The notes under the pieces are model-generated. The model saw only the letters and a program-made list of their open reading frames with translations, had not been told where the DNA came from and did not search any database. DNA of 64,000 nucleotides, taken from Saliniramus fredricksonii. GTDB lineage: Bacteria; Pseudomonadota; Alphaproteobacteria; Rhizobiales; Beijerinckiaceae. The position numbers and the translations under genes are program-made. Shown here in pieces: positions 29,601-37,363 of this stretch (the first letter of the stretch is position 1; the number at the start of each line of letters is the position of its first letter). Location of the stretch: assembly GCF_900094735.1 (NCBI RefSeq), contig NZ_FMBM01000001.1, forward strand, positions 558,001 to 622,000, in the 5' to 3' direction.

Positions 29601-31524
29601 GCTTCTGGAAAGCAAGGCGCGCGCACCGCAACCTGCCAAAGCCGAACCCGCCAATGCGCAATCCGCCAAGGCCCAACCCGCCAAGGCCCAACCCGCCAAG
29701 GCTCAACCCGCGAAGGCCGAACCCGCCAAGGCCCCGGCAGCAGCGCAGGCTGCGGAGCATGCGGACGCGCCGCGCGGACCGATGACGCCGGCCCAGCTTC
29801 TCGACCAGCTGAAGGCGCAACGCGGCGCCTCGTCTCAGGCGGTGCAGGCGAATGGCAAGCAGACGAATGGCAAGCACGCGAATGGCCTGAAGCCCTCCGA
29901 TGCCGCTCAGATCAAGGCGAGTCCCGTCATTGCGGGTGAGGTCAGTGCCCATTTCCGGACGGATGGCTTCGACGATGCCGATCGCCCCTTCGCCACGGTC
30001 GGCTCGCTCGGTGACGATACCCTGATCGAGCCCGGTGCCGGGCGCCCCGGTCAGGCGCCCGCAAAATCCGGCGCGCAGGATGCGGAGACGGAATCGGCGG
30101 AGATCAAGGCGAACTTCATTGCCGCCGCGCGCCGCGCCGCCCAGAATGCCGCAGCGGAAGCCGCTGCCGCGACCCGCAAGGAATCCTCCCGGGATGTGCG
30201 CGACAAGGCACGCGGCGTCGCCGGTGAAGGCAAACTGTCGGCATCGAAGCCGGGCACCGCGCGGAATGCGGGCAACAAGGCCGGTGAGAAGGCCGGCGCC
30301 GAGAAGGCGGTCGCCGGATCGCGCCGCCGTCCGCTGCTGATGGCGGCTGCGGCGGTGGTTCTCGCAGCCGGCGCCTTCCAGATCGCCCCGCATCTGATGC
30401 AGGGCGATGAGCGCAATCGGATCGCGGAAGTCGTACAGGATGATACCGACGCGGTTCTGGCCGATATCGCGGATGCGCAGACGACGCAGACCGAGGACGC
30501 GCGTCCGGACGACGCGCTCCCCGAAGCCGCGCCCATGCTCGAGACGGCGGATGCGGGCATCATCACCGCCGAAACGGATGCGCAACCGGCCGAAACCGCC
30601 TCGATCGATGCCGGATCGCCGGCAAACGAGAGCTTCGATCCCGGCGCCCTGCCGAGCATCGTCGGCATGGAAACCCTGCTCAACCGGGGCAATGCGACGC
30701 GCAGCGCCGATGGCCAGGTCCCTGTTCTGCCGCCGCGCCGGGATGTCGGGCAAGGTGATTCAGAACAGGCCGGTTCGAAAAATGAGGCCGGCTGGGTGCT
30801 CGCACCGGAGAGCGAGCTGCATCCCAATATCGTCTCGGCCGACGAGATCCCCTCCGGGCGCGGTCCGGCGGATATCCGCGAAGCCATGCTGGCCGGCGAT
30901 GTCACCGCAGTCTACGCCTTCGCCAATATGGCGGTCGACGGCAACGGCATGTCGCGCGATCCCAAGCTCGCGGCCAAATTGTTCGAGCGTGCTGCGGCAC
31001 ATGGGCTTGTGCCGGCGCAGTACCGGATCGGCAATCTCTACGAGAAGGGGATCGGCGTGAGCCGCGACTACGCGCTGGCCAGCCTCTGGTACCAGCGCGC
31101 GGCGGAGAACGGCAATGCCCGCGCCATGCACAATCTGGCCGTGCTGATGGCCGAGGGCGTTCAGGGCAACCCGGATTTCGCCGGGGCGCTGGACTGGTTC
31201 CGCCAGGCCTCGGAGCTGGGTATCCGCGACAGCCAGTACAACCTCGCCGTTCTCAAGGCGCGCGGCATGGGGACCGAGCAGGATCTGGCGGGTTCCTACA
31301 AATGGTTCGCCATCGCCGCCCGGGAGGGTGATTCGGATGCGGCGGAAAAACGAGACGAAGTCGCCGCGAGGCTCGATTCCCGTGAGCTGGCCATGGCCGA
31401 AGCCGAAGTCGAGGTCTGGCGCGCCCGCGAGCCGGATCCGGCAGCGAACAACGTGGCGATGCCGATGCGCATGCCGGGGCCGCAATCGTCCCGCCAGGCC
31501 ATGGTGACCGATCCCGCAAGCTGA
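26635..31524 (+). CDS. podJ: PodJ-like polar localization factor with Sel1 repeats
   Basis: A 1629-residue protein. The N-terminus has PWYLEGLDPDTRDAAREAAR, a short conserved module seen at the start of PodJ-type proteins, then an (ERGYP)n repeat at residues 53-82. Very long coiled coils fill about residues 130-1000. A second repeat of (AKAQP) type follows at 1001-1035, then a basic Ala-rich region, one transmembrane helix near 1232-1252, a periplasmic acidic linker, and about four Sel1/TPR-like repeats at about 1420-1580. This coiled coil, TM, Sel1 order is that of Caulobacter and Agrobacterium PodJ, which organises the cell pole. The symbol rests on architecture. Confidence 0.75.
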   Translation: MRHNVQSNTPWYLEGLDPDTRDAAREAARRSGMSLDEWLQATISDRATRAFSERGHPERGYPERGYPERGYPERGYPERGYAEREPAEPAPTVRRRAAPARSQAPQGYGSAYDELDAIAARINKATRQRGQAPAGQRAEGRSPEGRAEGRAAQHGGIDAIVSAVAGETERRSRESNARTAEALDSVVRWIERNEERMNESTRTLSESTRMALERQDHTANVLGEALAMMTKRLDDIEHKVVDGQQPSISAALQAVEKVEAHLARLSESQAQTKAEIEAARAAQAEQTRRDADRGNAAEQAAQEAERRAQEEAQALLGRQQETIENALRSFEDRIAAITEKLAETNSRSQEAQARHPARGEATDKSARERPRSGLAAELQSAVAEIRARQSALDAEDQNTSRRNTEEMLSTLRGDVARLGAQLQAVKETGSREGEQSRRAVADIGKDVRNDLDALSQKLEGLARNDELADLEESLSELTREAIRAADAGRDKELARINGLIERVQTEIAGIAEATAEGVHARIAEDYRKLSAQIETLGSSDRELAATLTRELEAMRSLYGQLADPSRVDELNAQLRELSHRVGHMARGQIDAVEFATLRSAVDDIRGAVKASRATQADADQIREQFGNLSGKLDTLSERMPQVDLSLLGRQYEDLAGRISQIAANDSRAEITSLGERVESMAGRLEELAGRLSGKQAEAMAREVAAMSADLQNLPQAGSAELGALARQFESLNTKIDELAARPANADLSPVARQIEALERKLDETWQARTTAPEVPAEVLARLDELAARIDRIGNAERPDFEREFKQLQSNLEAAMASSSARPPVGFEALMERMDQIDENLRAVDLRSEVRPLEDMLYQLAARLDAAEQPNAGLEAIDALEAQISEIAKRLESERDADAEPSPLDKAMDDLMRQIESMREGAVEAAERAAKAAIADTLEALPKGDSPGEIDFLSKSLADLKDLQNAAEQRSMDTLGSVQGTLDKLVERLTLLESKARAPQPAKAEPANAQSAKAQPAKAQPAKAQPAKAEPAKAPAAAQAAEHADAPRGPMTPAQLLDQLKAQRGASSQAVQANGKQTNGKHANGLKPSDAAQIKASPVIAGEVSAHFRTDGFDDADRPFATVGSLGDDTLIEPGAGRPGQAPAKSGAQDAETESAEIKANFIAAARRAAQNAAAEAAAATRKESSRDVRDKARGVAGEGKLSASKPGTARNAGNKAGEKAGAEKAVAGSRRRPLLMAAAAVVLAAGAFQIAPHLMQGDERNRIAEVVQDDTDAVLADIADAQTTQTEDARPDDALPEAAPMLETADAGIITAETDAQPAETASIDAGSPANESFDPGALPSIVGMETLLNRGNATRSADGQVPVLPPRRDVGQGDSEQAGSKNEAGWVLAPESELHPNIVSADEIPSGRGPADIREAMLAGDVTAVYAFANMAVDGNGMSRDPKLAAKLFERAAAHGLVPAQYRIGNLYEKGIGVSRDYALASLWYQRAAENGNARAMHNLAVLMAEGVQGNPDFAGALDWFRQASELGIRDSQYNLAVLKARGMGTEQDLAGSYKWFAIAAREGDSDAAEKRDEVAARLDSRELAMAEAEVEVWRAREPDPAANNVAMPMRMPGPQSSRQAMVTDPAS
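26791..26880 (+). repeat. in-frame 15-bp minisatellite in podJ (ERGYP)6
   Basis: Six consecutive 15-bp units encode ERGHP, four ERGYP, then ERGYA at residues 53-82. Synonymous differences between units (GAACGG/GAGCGG, TACCCG/TATCCG) alternate, pointing to expansion by two-unit duplications. Confidence 0.92.
29635..29739 (+). repeat. in-frame 15-bp minisatellite in podJ (AKAQP)7
   Basis: Seven 15-bp units encode AKAEP, ANAQS, AKAQP three times, AKAEP and AKAPA at residues 1001-1035, between the coiled coil and the membrane-proximal region. The three central units are nearly identical at the DNA level. Confidence 0.9.
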
Positions 31525-31572
31525 AGCGGGCGTCACATCACTGCCATATGGTGGTGAAAAAGCACATCTGCA

Positions 31573-31600
31573 CCGGCGCGGGGCTTGATTCCCGTGCCGG
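31573..31600 (+). terminator. hairpin after podJ
   Basis: CCGGCGCGGG and CCCGTGCCGG form a 10-bp stem with one G-T pair and an eight-base loop, followed by TTCG. It lies 48 bases past the podJ stop and 36 bases before the TauE gene. Confidence 0.5.
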
Positions 31601-31636
31601 TTCGTCGCGTATGGTGACGATAAAGGTAACGCGCCC

Positions 31637-32554
31637 GTGCAGATCTATCTTCCCATCGCCGAAATGTCGGTCAGCGTCTTTCTCCTTCTGGGGCTGGGCG
31701 CGGCGGTCGGTTTCATATCGGGTTTGTTCGGTATCGGCGGCGGTTTCCTGATGACGCCGTTGCTGATCTTTCTGGGCATACCGCCGGCCATCGCCGTGGC
31801 CAGCCAGATGGCGCAGATCGTGGCCTCCTCCACGACGAGCGGACTCGCCGCCTTTCGGCGCAAGGCCCTCGATATCAAACTCGCCTCGTTGCTGACCGTG
31901 GGCGGGCTGGTCGGGACCGGGCTCGGTATCTGGTTCTTCGCCGCCGCCCGCGCCGCCGGCCAGCTCGATATCGTGATCGTGGTCTCCTACGTCACCCTGT
32001 TCTCGGTGGTCGGCGGGCTGATGCTGGTGGAGAGCCTCAAGGAGTTCTGGTCGAGCCGCAAGGGCAAGGTGCGCTCGCGCAGGCGGGCCGGGGAGCATCC
32101 CGCCTATCTCGGTCTGCCGCTGCGCATGCGCTTCCACCGTTCGCAGCTCTATGCCAGCGTGATCCCGCTTCTCGGGGTCGCCTTCTTTGTCGGATTCGCC
32201 GGCGCGGTGCTGGGTATCGGCGGCGGCTTCATCATGGTGCCGGCCCTGCTCTATCTCTTCCGCGTGCCGACATCGATGGTGGTGGGCACATCCCAATTCC
32301 AGATCCTGTGGGCGAGCACGGCGGCCCTTCTGCTGCACGCCATCGCCAACCAGGCCGTCGATGCCGTGCTCGCCTTCATCCTGATCATCGGCGGTGTGTT
32401 CGGGGCGCAATTCGGCGCCCGCGCCAGCCGGCATCTGCGGGCGGACATGTTCCGCTTCCTGCTCGCCTTGCTGATCCTCGGCGTCGGCCTGCGTTTCGCC
32501 ATCGAACTGGTGCTGCGCCCGACCGAGCTGTTCTCGATCGCGAATGGAGGCTAG
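31637..32554 (+). CDS. sulfite exporter TauE/SafE family protein
   Basis: A 305-residue membrane protein with about eight transmembrane helices in two homologous halves. Each half carries the glycine-rich family motif: GFISGLFGIGGGFLMTPLL (near residue 25) and FAGAVLGIGGGFIMVPALL (near residue 188). The family exports sulfite, sulfoacetate or related organosulfur anions, but the substrate here is unknown. The start is GTG 31637 after AAGG. It overlaps the ribosome-binding region of the TIGR02186 gene, so the two are coupled. Confidence 0.9.
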   Translation: MQIYLPIAEMSVSVFLLLGLGAAVGFISGLFGIGGGFLMTPLLIFLGIPPAIAVASQMAQIVASSTTSGLAAFRRKALDIKLASLLTVGGLVGTGLGIWFFAAARAAGQLDIVIVVSYVTLFSVVGGLMLVESLKEFWSSRKGKVRSRRRAGEHPAYLGLPLRMRFHRSQLYASVIPLLGVAFFVGFAGAVLGIGGGFIMVPALLYLFRVPTSMVVGTSQFQILWASTAALLLHAIANQAVDAVLAFILIIGGVFGAQFGARASRHLRADMFRFLLALLILGVGLRFAIELVLRPTELFSIANGG

Positions 32555-32559
32555 AGCGG

Positions 32560-33402
32560 ATGCATCATGATCGCCCCGCCCCCATTCGCCCCGGCGCCGC
32601 CGCACGCCTGCTGCATGGTCTGGCTGCTGCCCTGGCGGCGCTCGTCGCGCTGGCAGCGGCGGATACCGCCCGCGGCGAGGGGCTGGTGATTTCCCTGTCG
32701 AACCATCAGGTGATGATCACCTCGAACTATACCGGCTCGCAAATCACCGTGTTCGGCGCCGTGCAGCGTGACGAACAGACCATCGCCCGCACGACCGGTT
32801 ACGATGCCGCCGTGATCGTGCGCGGGCCACGCGTCGATGCGGTGACGGTGCGCCGCAAGGAACGGCTCGGGCCGATCTGGATCAACCGCTCGCAACAGAC
32901 CTTCATGGACATCCCGCGCTATCTCGCCATCCTCTCCTCGCGACCGCTCGATGAACTGACGAGCGAGATCATGCGGATGCGCCTGCACCTCGATCTGGAT
33001 CCGACCATCGCCTCCCGCAGCGAATCCGGAGAGTCCGGAGCCCTGCTGTACCCACGTGACGCGCCCCCCGAATATGCCGAAGCGCTGGTCCGGCTGCGCA
33101 TGCAGGAGGGGCAGTATTTCGAAATCGGACGCGGGGTGACCTTCATCACGCCGACGATCTTCCGCGCCGCGATTCCCCTGCCTGCGGGGGCGCCGCCGGG
33201 GAATTACGAGGTCGAGACGCTGCTCTTCTCCGACGGGGTCCAGCTGTCGCGCGACATCACCAATTTCGAGCTGGTCAAGACCGGCTTCGAGCAGCGCGTC
33301 GCGGTCTGGGCGGAGACGCGGGCCGCCGCCTACGGGTTTCTCACCGTGCTCATGGCGATTTTCTTCGGCTGGATCGCGAGTGTGATCTTCCGCCGCGACT
33401 GA
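32560..33402 (+). CDS. TIGR02186 family membrane protein, partner of the TauE/SafE exporter
   Basis: The 280-residue product has an N-terminal signal or anchor (AARLLHGLAAALAALVALAA), a large beta-rich periplasmic domain beginning GLVISLSNHQVMITSNYTGS, and a C-terminal transmembrane helix (GFLTVLMAIFFGWIASVIF) ending in RRD. This is the TIGR02186 family, restricted to alphaproteobacteria and typically next to TauE/SafE; no biochemical role is known. The ribosome site GGAGG overlaps the end of the exporter gene. It may act as a periplasmic substrate-facing subunit; that is inference. Confidence 0.85.
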   Translation: MHHDRPAPIRPGAAARLLHGLAAALAALVALAAADTARGEGLVISLSNHQVMITSNYTGSQITVFGAVQRDEQTIARTTGYDAAVIVRGPRVDAVTVRRKERLGPIWINRSQQTFMDIPRYLAILSSRPLDELTSEIMRMRLHLDLDPTIASRSESGESGALLYPRDAPPEYAEALVRLRMQEGQYFEIGRGVTFITPTIFRAAIPLPAGAPPGNYEVETLLFSDGVQLSRDITNFELVKTGFEQRVAVWAETRAAAYGFLTVLMAIFFGWIASVIFRRD

Positions 33403-33556
33403 GGGACGCCGCGCCGTTTTCCGACTGCGGCACCGTTACGACACGCCTTTCCCCTTGCAAGCGCGGCGACAGGCGTTAAGTCTCGCCCGGGGGCCAGCGC
33501 CCGGGGCGCATGATGACGGCCTTTATCGGATCCGATCAAACCGCCGCGAAGAGATC

Positions 33557-34009
33557 ATGACCACGAGCGCCAAGACCATCCCGCCCTTTCCCCGCATGCT
33601 CGGCCTCGCCGGGCTCGCCCCCTTCTGGCTGCTTGCGCTCGCGCTGGTCACCGGCATCGGATTTGGTACCGCTCCCGACAGCCTGCGCTTCGCCCTTGCC
33701 GCCTATGGCGCGGTGATCCTCTCCTTCACCGGCGGGATTCGCTGGGGCATCGCCGTGACGATGGAGGAGCAGGCGAATGCCGGGCGCGAATACGTGATCT
33801 CGGTGATCCCGGCGCTGCTGGCCTGGGGTGCGCTGCTGCTGCCACCCTCCTGGCAGTTGGGCAGCCTCGCCGCGCTGATCGTGATCGCGGGGCTGATCGA
33901 TTACGGCATGGTCTGCCGCGAGAATGCACCGGAATGGTTCGGCAATCTGCGCCTGATCCTCGCCGGCGGGGCCGCCGCCGCCCTGATCCTCGCCGCATTG
34001 GCGGGGTGA
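33557..34009 (+). CDS. DUF3429 domain membrane protein
   Basis: A 150-residue protein with four to five transmembrane helices and the DUF3429 hallmark LSFTGGIRWGIAV near residue 57. The family is found widely in proteobacteria without a known role. The frame is open upstream to 33455, but ATG 33557 is preceded by GAAGAG and gives the normal family length. It sits between the TIGR02186 gene and serA on the same strand, 68 bases before serA. Confidence 0.85.
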   Translation: MTTSAKTIPPFPRMLGLAGLAPFWLLALALVTGIGFGTAPDSLRFALAAYGAVILSFTGGIRWGIAVTMEEQANAGREYVISVIPALLAWGALLLPPSWQLGSLAALIVIAGLIDYGMVCRENAPEWFGNLRLILAGGAAAALILAALAG

Positions 34010-34077
34010 TACGGGGTTGATTCCCGCGCCCGGTCCTGCGAAGCCCTTGCGGCGATGACCGCCGCGAGGATGCATTC

Positions 34078-35325
34078 ATGACCAAGCCGCTCTCCCTGTC
34101 CAAGGACAAGATCCGGATCCTGCTCCTGGAGAACGTCCATGATTCCGCCGTCACGCTGATCCGCAATGCCGGTTACGGCGCGATCACGCATCTGCCCAAG
34201 GCGCTCGATGCCCAGGCCTTGCGCGAGGCTTTGGCCGGGGTGCATATTCTGGGGATCCGCTCGCGGACGCAGATCACGGAAGAGGTTCTGGAGGCCGCCG
34301 ACAAGCTCATCGCCATCGGCTGTTTCAGCGTCGGCACCAACCAGGTCGATCTCGATGCCGCCACCCGGCGCGGCATACCCGTCTTCAACGCACCGTTTTC
34401 CAACACCCGTTCCGTGGCCGAACTGACGCTCGCGGAGATCGTCATGCTGATGCGGCGCACCGTCCCGCGTTCGATCAGCGCCCATGCCGGCGGCTGGGAG
34501 AAATCCGCCAATGACAGCCACGAGGTGCGCGGCAAGGTGCTCGGCATTGTCGGCTACGGCAATATCGGCAGCCAGCTCTCGACGCTGGCCGAGAGCTTCG
34601 GCATGAAGGTGATCTATTACGATCACACCGAACGCCTGCGCCACGGCAATACCGAGCCGGTCGATTCCCTCGACGCCCTGCTCGCGCAGGCCGATGTGGT
34701 CACCCTGCACGTGCCCGAGACGCCGGCGACACGCGACATGATCGGCGCGCGCGAATTGCGCCGCATGAAGCCGGGCGCCTTCCTGATCAACAATGCACGC
34801 GGCAGCATCATCGATCTCGACGCGCTCGCGCAGGTCTTGCGCGACGGCCATCTGCGCGGCGCGGCGGTCGACGTGTTCCCTGTCGAACCCGGCTCGAATG
34901 CCGAGCCTTTCTCCAGCCCGCTGCAAGGGCTCGACAATGTCATCCTCACCCCGCATGTCGGCGGCTCCACGGTGGAGGCACAGGAGCGGATCGGCGCGGA
35001 AGTGGCGCGCAAGCTCGTGGATTACTCCGATATCGGCGCCACGATGGGGGCCGTGAACTTTCCCGAAGTGCAGCTTCCCGCCCGTCCGCACGGGGCGCGT
35101 TTCATGCATGTTCACCGCAACACGCCCGGCATTCTCGCGCGGATCATCGATATTTTCGCCGGCAAGGGCTTCAACATCGTCGGGCAGTTCCTGCAGACGC
35201 AGGGCGAGCTCGGTTATGTGGTCGTCGAACTCGACGCCGTGCCCCCGGATACACGCGGGCTGCTCGCCGAATTGCGCGCGCTGCACGGCACGATCCGCGC
35301 GCGCGTGCTGTATGTGCGCGATTGA
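34078..35325 (+). CDS. serA: D-3-phosphoglycerate dehydrogenase
   Basis: SerA oxidises 3-phosphoglycerate with NAD, the first step of serine synthesis. The 415-residue product is the shorter, E. coli-type form: a D-2-hydroxyacid dehydrogenase core with the nucleotide motif LGIVGYGNIGSQLS (about residue 157), the catalytic Arg in NNARGSIIDL, and the His in LTPHVGGSTVEAQER, then a C-terminal ACT domain (HRNTPGILARIIDIFAGKG) that should bind serine for feedback. The 520-residue, ASB-domain form usual in many Hyphomicrobiales is not what is seen here. Confidence 0.94.
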   Translation: MTKPLSLSKDKIRILLLENVHDSAVTLIRNAGYGAITHLPKALDAQALREALAGVHILGIRSRTQITEEVLEAADKLIAIGCFSVGTNQVDLDAATRRGIPVFNAPFSNTRSVAELTLAEIVMLMRRTVPRSISAHAGGWEKSANDSHEVRGKVLGIVGYGNIGSQLSTLAESFGMKVIYYDHTERLRHGNTEPVDSLDALLAQADVVTLHVPETPATRDMIGARELRRMKPGAFLINNARGSIIDLDALAQVLRDGHLRGAAVDVFPVEPGSNAEPFSSPLQGLDNVILTPHVGGSTVEAQERIGAEVARKLVDYSDIGATMGAVNFPEVQLPARPHGARFMHVHRNTPGILARIIDIFAGKGFNIVGQFLQTQGELGYVVVELDAVPPDTRGLLAELRALHGTIRARVLYVRD

Positions 35326-35462
35326 GCAGCACGCGGGGTGACTCGAGGATTTCGCGTTAACCCTTGATTCACTTTGTCGGGTCGGGGCAGCGGCGCGCAT
35401 TGCCTTCCACGCCCCGTGAAGGCAACCTGCAGCGATCACACGTGATCGTGAGGGGTGTGGTT

Positions 35463-36353
35463 ATGCTGCGCGCTTTGCTCGAAGCCCGGCTCCGGCAACC
35501 TCGCGGCATGGCCCGCGCGGCGCGGCGTGCCTCATGGCTGGCGCTCCTGTCCCTCAAGCTCTTGGCCCTCGTCGCCGGCCTGACCACGCCCCCGTCGCCG
35601 GCAAGAGCCGCGACCTCCGATCCCGATCCCGTCGATGTGGCGCTGGTGCTCGCCGTCGACATCTCCTTCTCGATGACCATGCACGAACTCGCCCTGCAGC
35701 GTGACGGCTATGTCGAAGCCTTTCGCGATCCGCGCGTGCATGCCGCCATCGCCGCCGGACCGCATCAGCGCATCGCGGTGAGCTATCTGGAATGGGCCGG
35801 GGCCGCGACCCGGGAGGTGATCGCGCCGTGGCGGATCATCGGCGGGCCGGACGATGCTGAAGCCTTTGCCGATTTCCTCGCCGAACAGCCCCTGCGCCGC
35901 ACCCGCCGCACCTCGATCTCGGCGGCACTCGCCGAGGCGGCTTCGCTTTTCGAGACATTGCCCGCAACGCCCCTGCGCCGGGTGATCGACATGTCCGGCG
36001 ACGGGCCGAACAATGAGGGACGCATCGTCACCATCGCGCGCAACGAGACGATTGATGCCGGCATCACCATCAACGGGTTGCCGATCATGCTCGCGCGCGG
36101 CGGGGCGCTCGATATCCCCGATCTCGACCATTATTACATCGATTGCGTCATCGGTGGCCCCGGCGCCTTCATCGTGCCCTTGCGCGCCCATGACGAGTTT
36201 ACCGAGGCGATCCGGCGCAAACTGATCCTGGAAATCGCGGATCTGACACCCCCGCGCCCCCTGATCCACCGCGCCGGCGAGCGCCCGGGCGCGGATTGCC
36301 TGATCGGCGAACGCATGTTCCAGGATTGGCGCGAGCGCAACCAGATGCGGTGA
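35463..36353 (+). CDS. DUF1194 (von Willebrand factor A-like) secreted protein
   Basis: The 296-residue product has a signal sequence (LALLSLKLLALVAGL, cleavage near PARAA), then a VWA-type domain with the MIDAS motif DISFSM and a conserved DMSGDGPNNEG loop. DUF1194 proteins are common in alphaproteobacteria and their role is unknown; a metal-dependent adhesion or protein-binding site in the periplasm is likely. The start at 35463 has GAGGGG eight bases before it. A weak TTAA-N7-TTCA element lies at 35357-35371. It converges on fkbM with eight bases between stops. Confidence 0.86.
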   Translation: MLRALLEARLRQPRGMARAARRASWLALLSLKLLALVAGLTTPPSPARAATSDPDPVDVALVLAVDISFSMTMHELALQRDGYVEAFRDPRVHAAIAAGPHQRIAVSYLEWAGAATREVIAPWRIIGGPDDAEAFADFLAEQPLRRTRRTSISAALAEAASLFETLPATPLRRVIDMSGDGPNNEGRIVTIARNETIDAGITINGLPIMLARGGALDIPDLDHYYIDCVIGGPGAFIVPLRAHDEFTEAIRRKLILEIADLTPPRPLIHRAGERPGADCLIGERMFQDWRERNQMR

Positions 36354-36361
36354 TTCGCGCC

Positions 36362-37162
36362 CTATTGGCGCAACCGAGCATAAACATCACCCGAATTCGC
36401 TTGCGCTGGCAGCGCATCAATGGTGGCTGCGAGGGAATCCGCATCCTGCCAGGTCCCCGTGAGCATCTGGCTCTCGCCGAGTGCGAAATCGAACCTGTAA
36501 TCGCCCAGCCGCGCGAGCTGGGCGAGGCAGTCGTGCACGATGCCGCGCTGGATCGTGGTGAATTCGAAGGAGAGCGCTGGCAGCGGCTGGCTGAGCCCGG
36601 CGAGCACCGCGGCCTCGAACCCCTCCACGTCGACTTTGGCGAAAGCGGGCATGCCGTATTGCGCGATCAGGCTGTCGAGGCTGACCAGCGGGACCGTGAT
36701 CATGTGATCCCAGGTTTGCCCCTCCCATCCCGGCGCACCGGCGGCGGCCTCCAGAAATTCCGATGAGGCGGTGCTCACGGTTGGATTGGCGCTGTTGACA
36801 TGCAGGGTGATCTCCCCCGGCTGCGGCCCGACGGCGGCGCGCAGCAGCGTCACATCGGCATCGCGGCCATGGATCAGCCGAAGCGCCCGCATGGCGCCCG
36901 GCTGCGGCTCCAGCGCCACCACTTTCGCGCCGAGACGGCGGAAACTCGCGATCCGGTCGCCCACATGGGCACCGATATCGAAGACGAGGTCGCCTGATCC
37001 GACAAACCCGGCATAGAGCGCATCCATCTCTGCCGCGCGTTCCCGATCACCGTAATAGACATGCAGCGATCGCCCGATGGCCCGGGCAGTTCCCGGCGGG
37101 CGCACAGGGCACAACGTATCAGGGTCAGACATCGGCATATTCTCCGGCGGGCTTTGCGACAT
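36362..37162 (-). CDS. FkbM family SAM-dependent methyltransferase
   Basis: The 266-residue product has the FkbM fold: SAM motif VFDIGAHVGDRIASFRRLG, acidic loop VVALEPQPGAM, and the family-typical SLDSLIAQYG and FAKVDVEGFEAAVLAGL. FkbM enzymes methylate hydroxyl groups of sugars and polyketides. Several in-frame starts exist; ATG 37162, with AAGG nine bases upstream, gives MSQSPPEN, while the Met ten residues later is also well placed. It is divergent from the pterin-fold operon and may belong to the same pathway. Confidence 0.85.
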   Translation of the reverse strand: MSQSPPENMPMSDPDTLCPVRPPGTARAIGRSLHVYYGDRERAAEMDALYAGFVGSGDLVFDIGAHVGDRIASFRRLGAKVVALEPQPGAMRALRLIHGRDADVTLLRAAVGPQPGEITLHVNSANPTVSTASSEFLEAAAGAPGWEGQTWDHMITVPLVSLDSLIAQYGMPAFAKVDVEGFEAAVLAGLSQPLPALSFEFTTIQRGIVHDCLAQLARLGDYRFDFALGESQMLTGTWQDADSLAATIDALPAQANSGDVYARLRQ

Positions 37163-37271
37163 CGTGATCATCCTTTTCCCAGGTTCCCGCAGCACGTTGA
37201 TCTGGCATGCCGGTGGTCTGAAGCGCCTCTGCGCGCGTATTGTTCCCGTTCGCCCGTTGCTGATGAACCCG

Positions 37272-37290
37272 TAACGCTTGACCTGCGTTA
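37272..37290. promoter_or_regulatory. inverted repeat in the fkbM/dehydrogenase divergent promoter
   Basis: TAACGC and GCGTTA flank a seven-base spacer that contains TTGACC. An outer pair, GTTGCT and AGCAAC, brackets the whole. It lies between two divergent start codons (37162 and 37364), so it could be an operator shared by both transcripts. Confidence 0.4.
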
Positions 37291-37363
37291 GCAACAGGCA
37301 CACTTCTTCGCGAACGTCCACGTTTCGCACACGCTCAGGATATTTCAGGATCACAGCGAACTC

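Noticed and set aside
28366-30753. 795-codon open frame opposite the PodJ-like gene
   Set aside because: Antisense shadow of a strongly biased coiled-coil gene; no start signal or family match.
35357-35371. CtrA box before the DUF1194 gene
   Set aside because: TTAA-N7-TTCA has a mismatch in a key position and lies in a GC-poor spot where TTAA is likely by chance; mentioned only in the gene entry.
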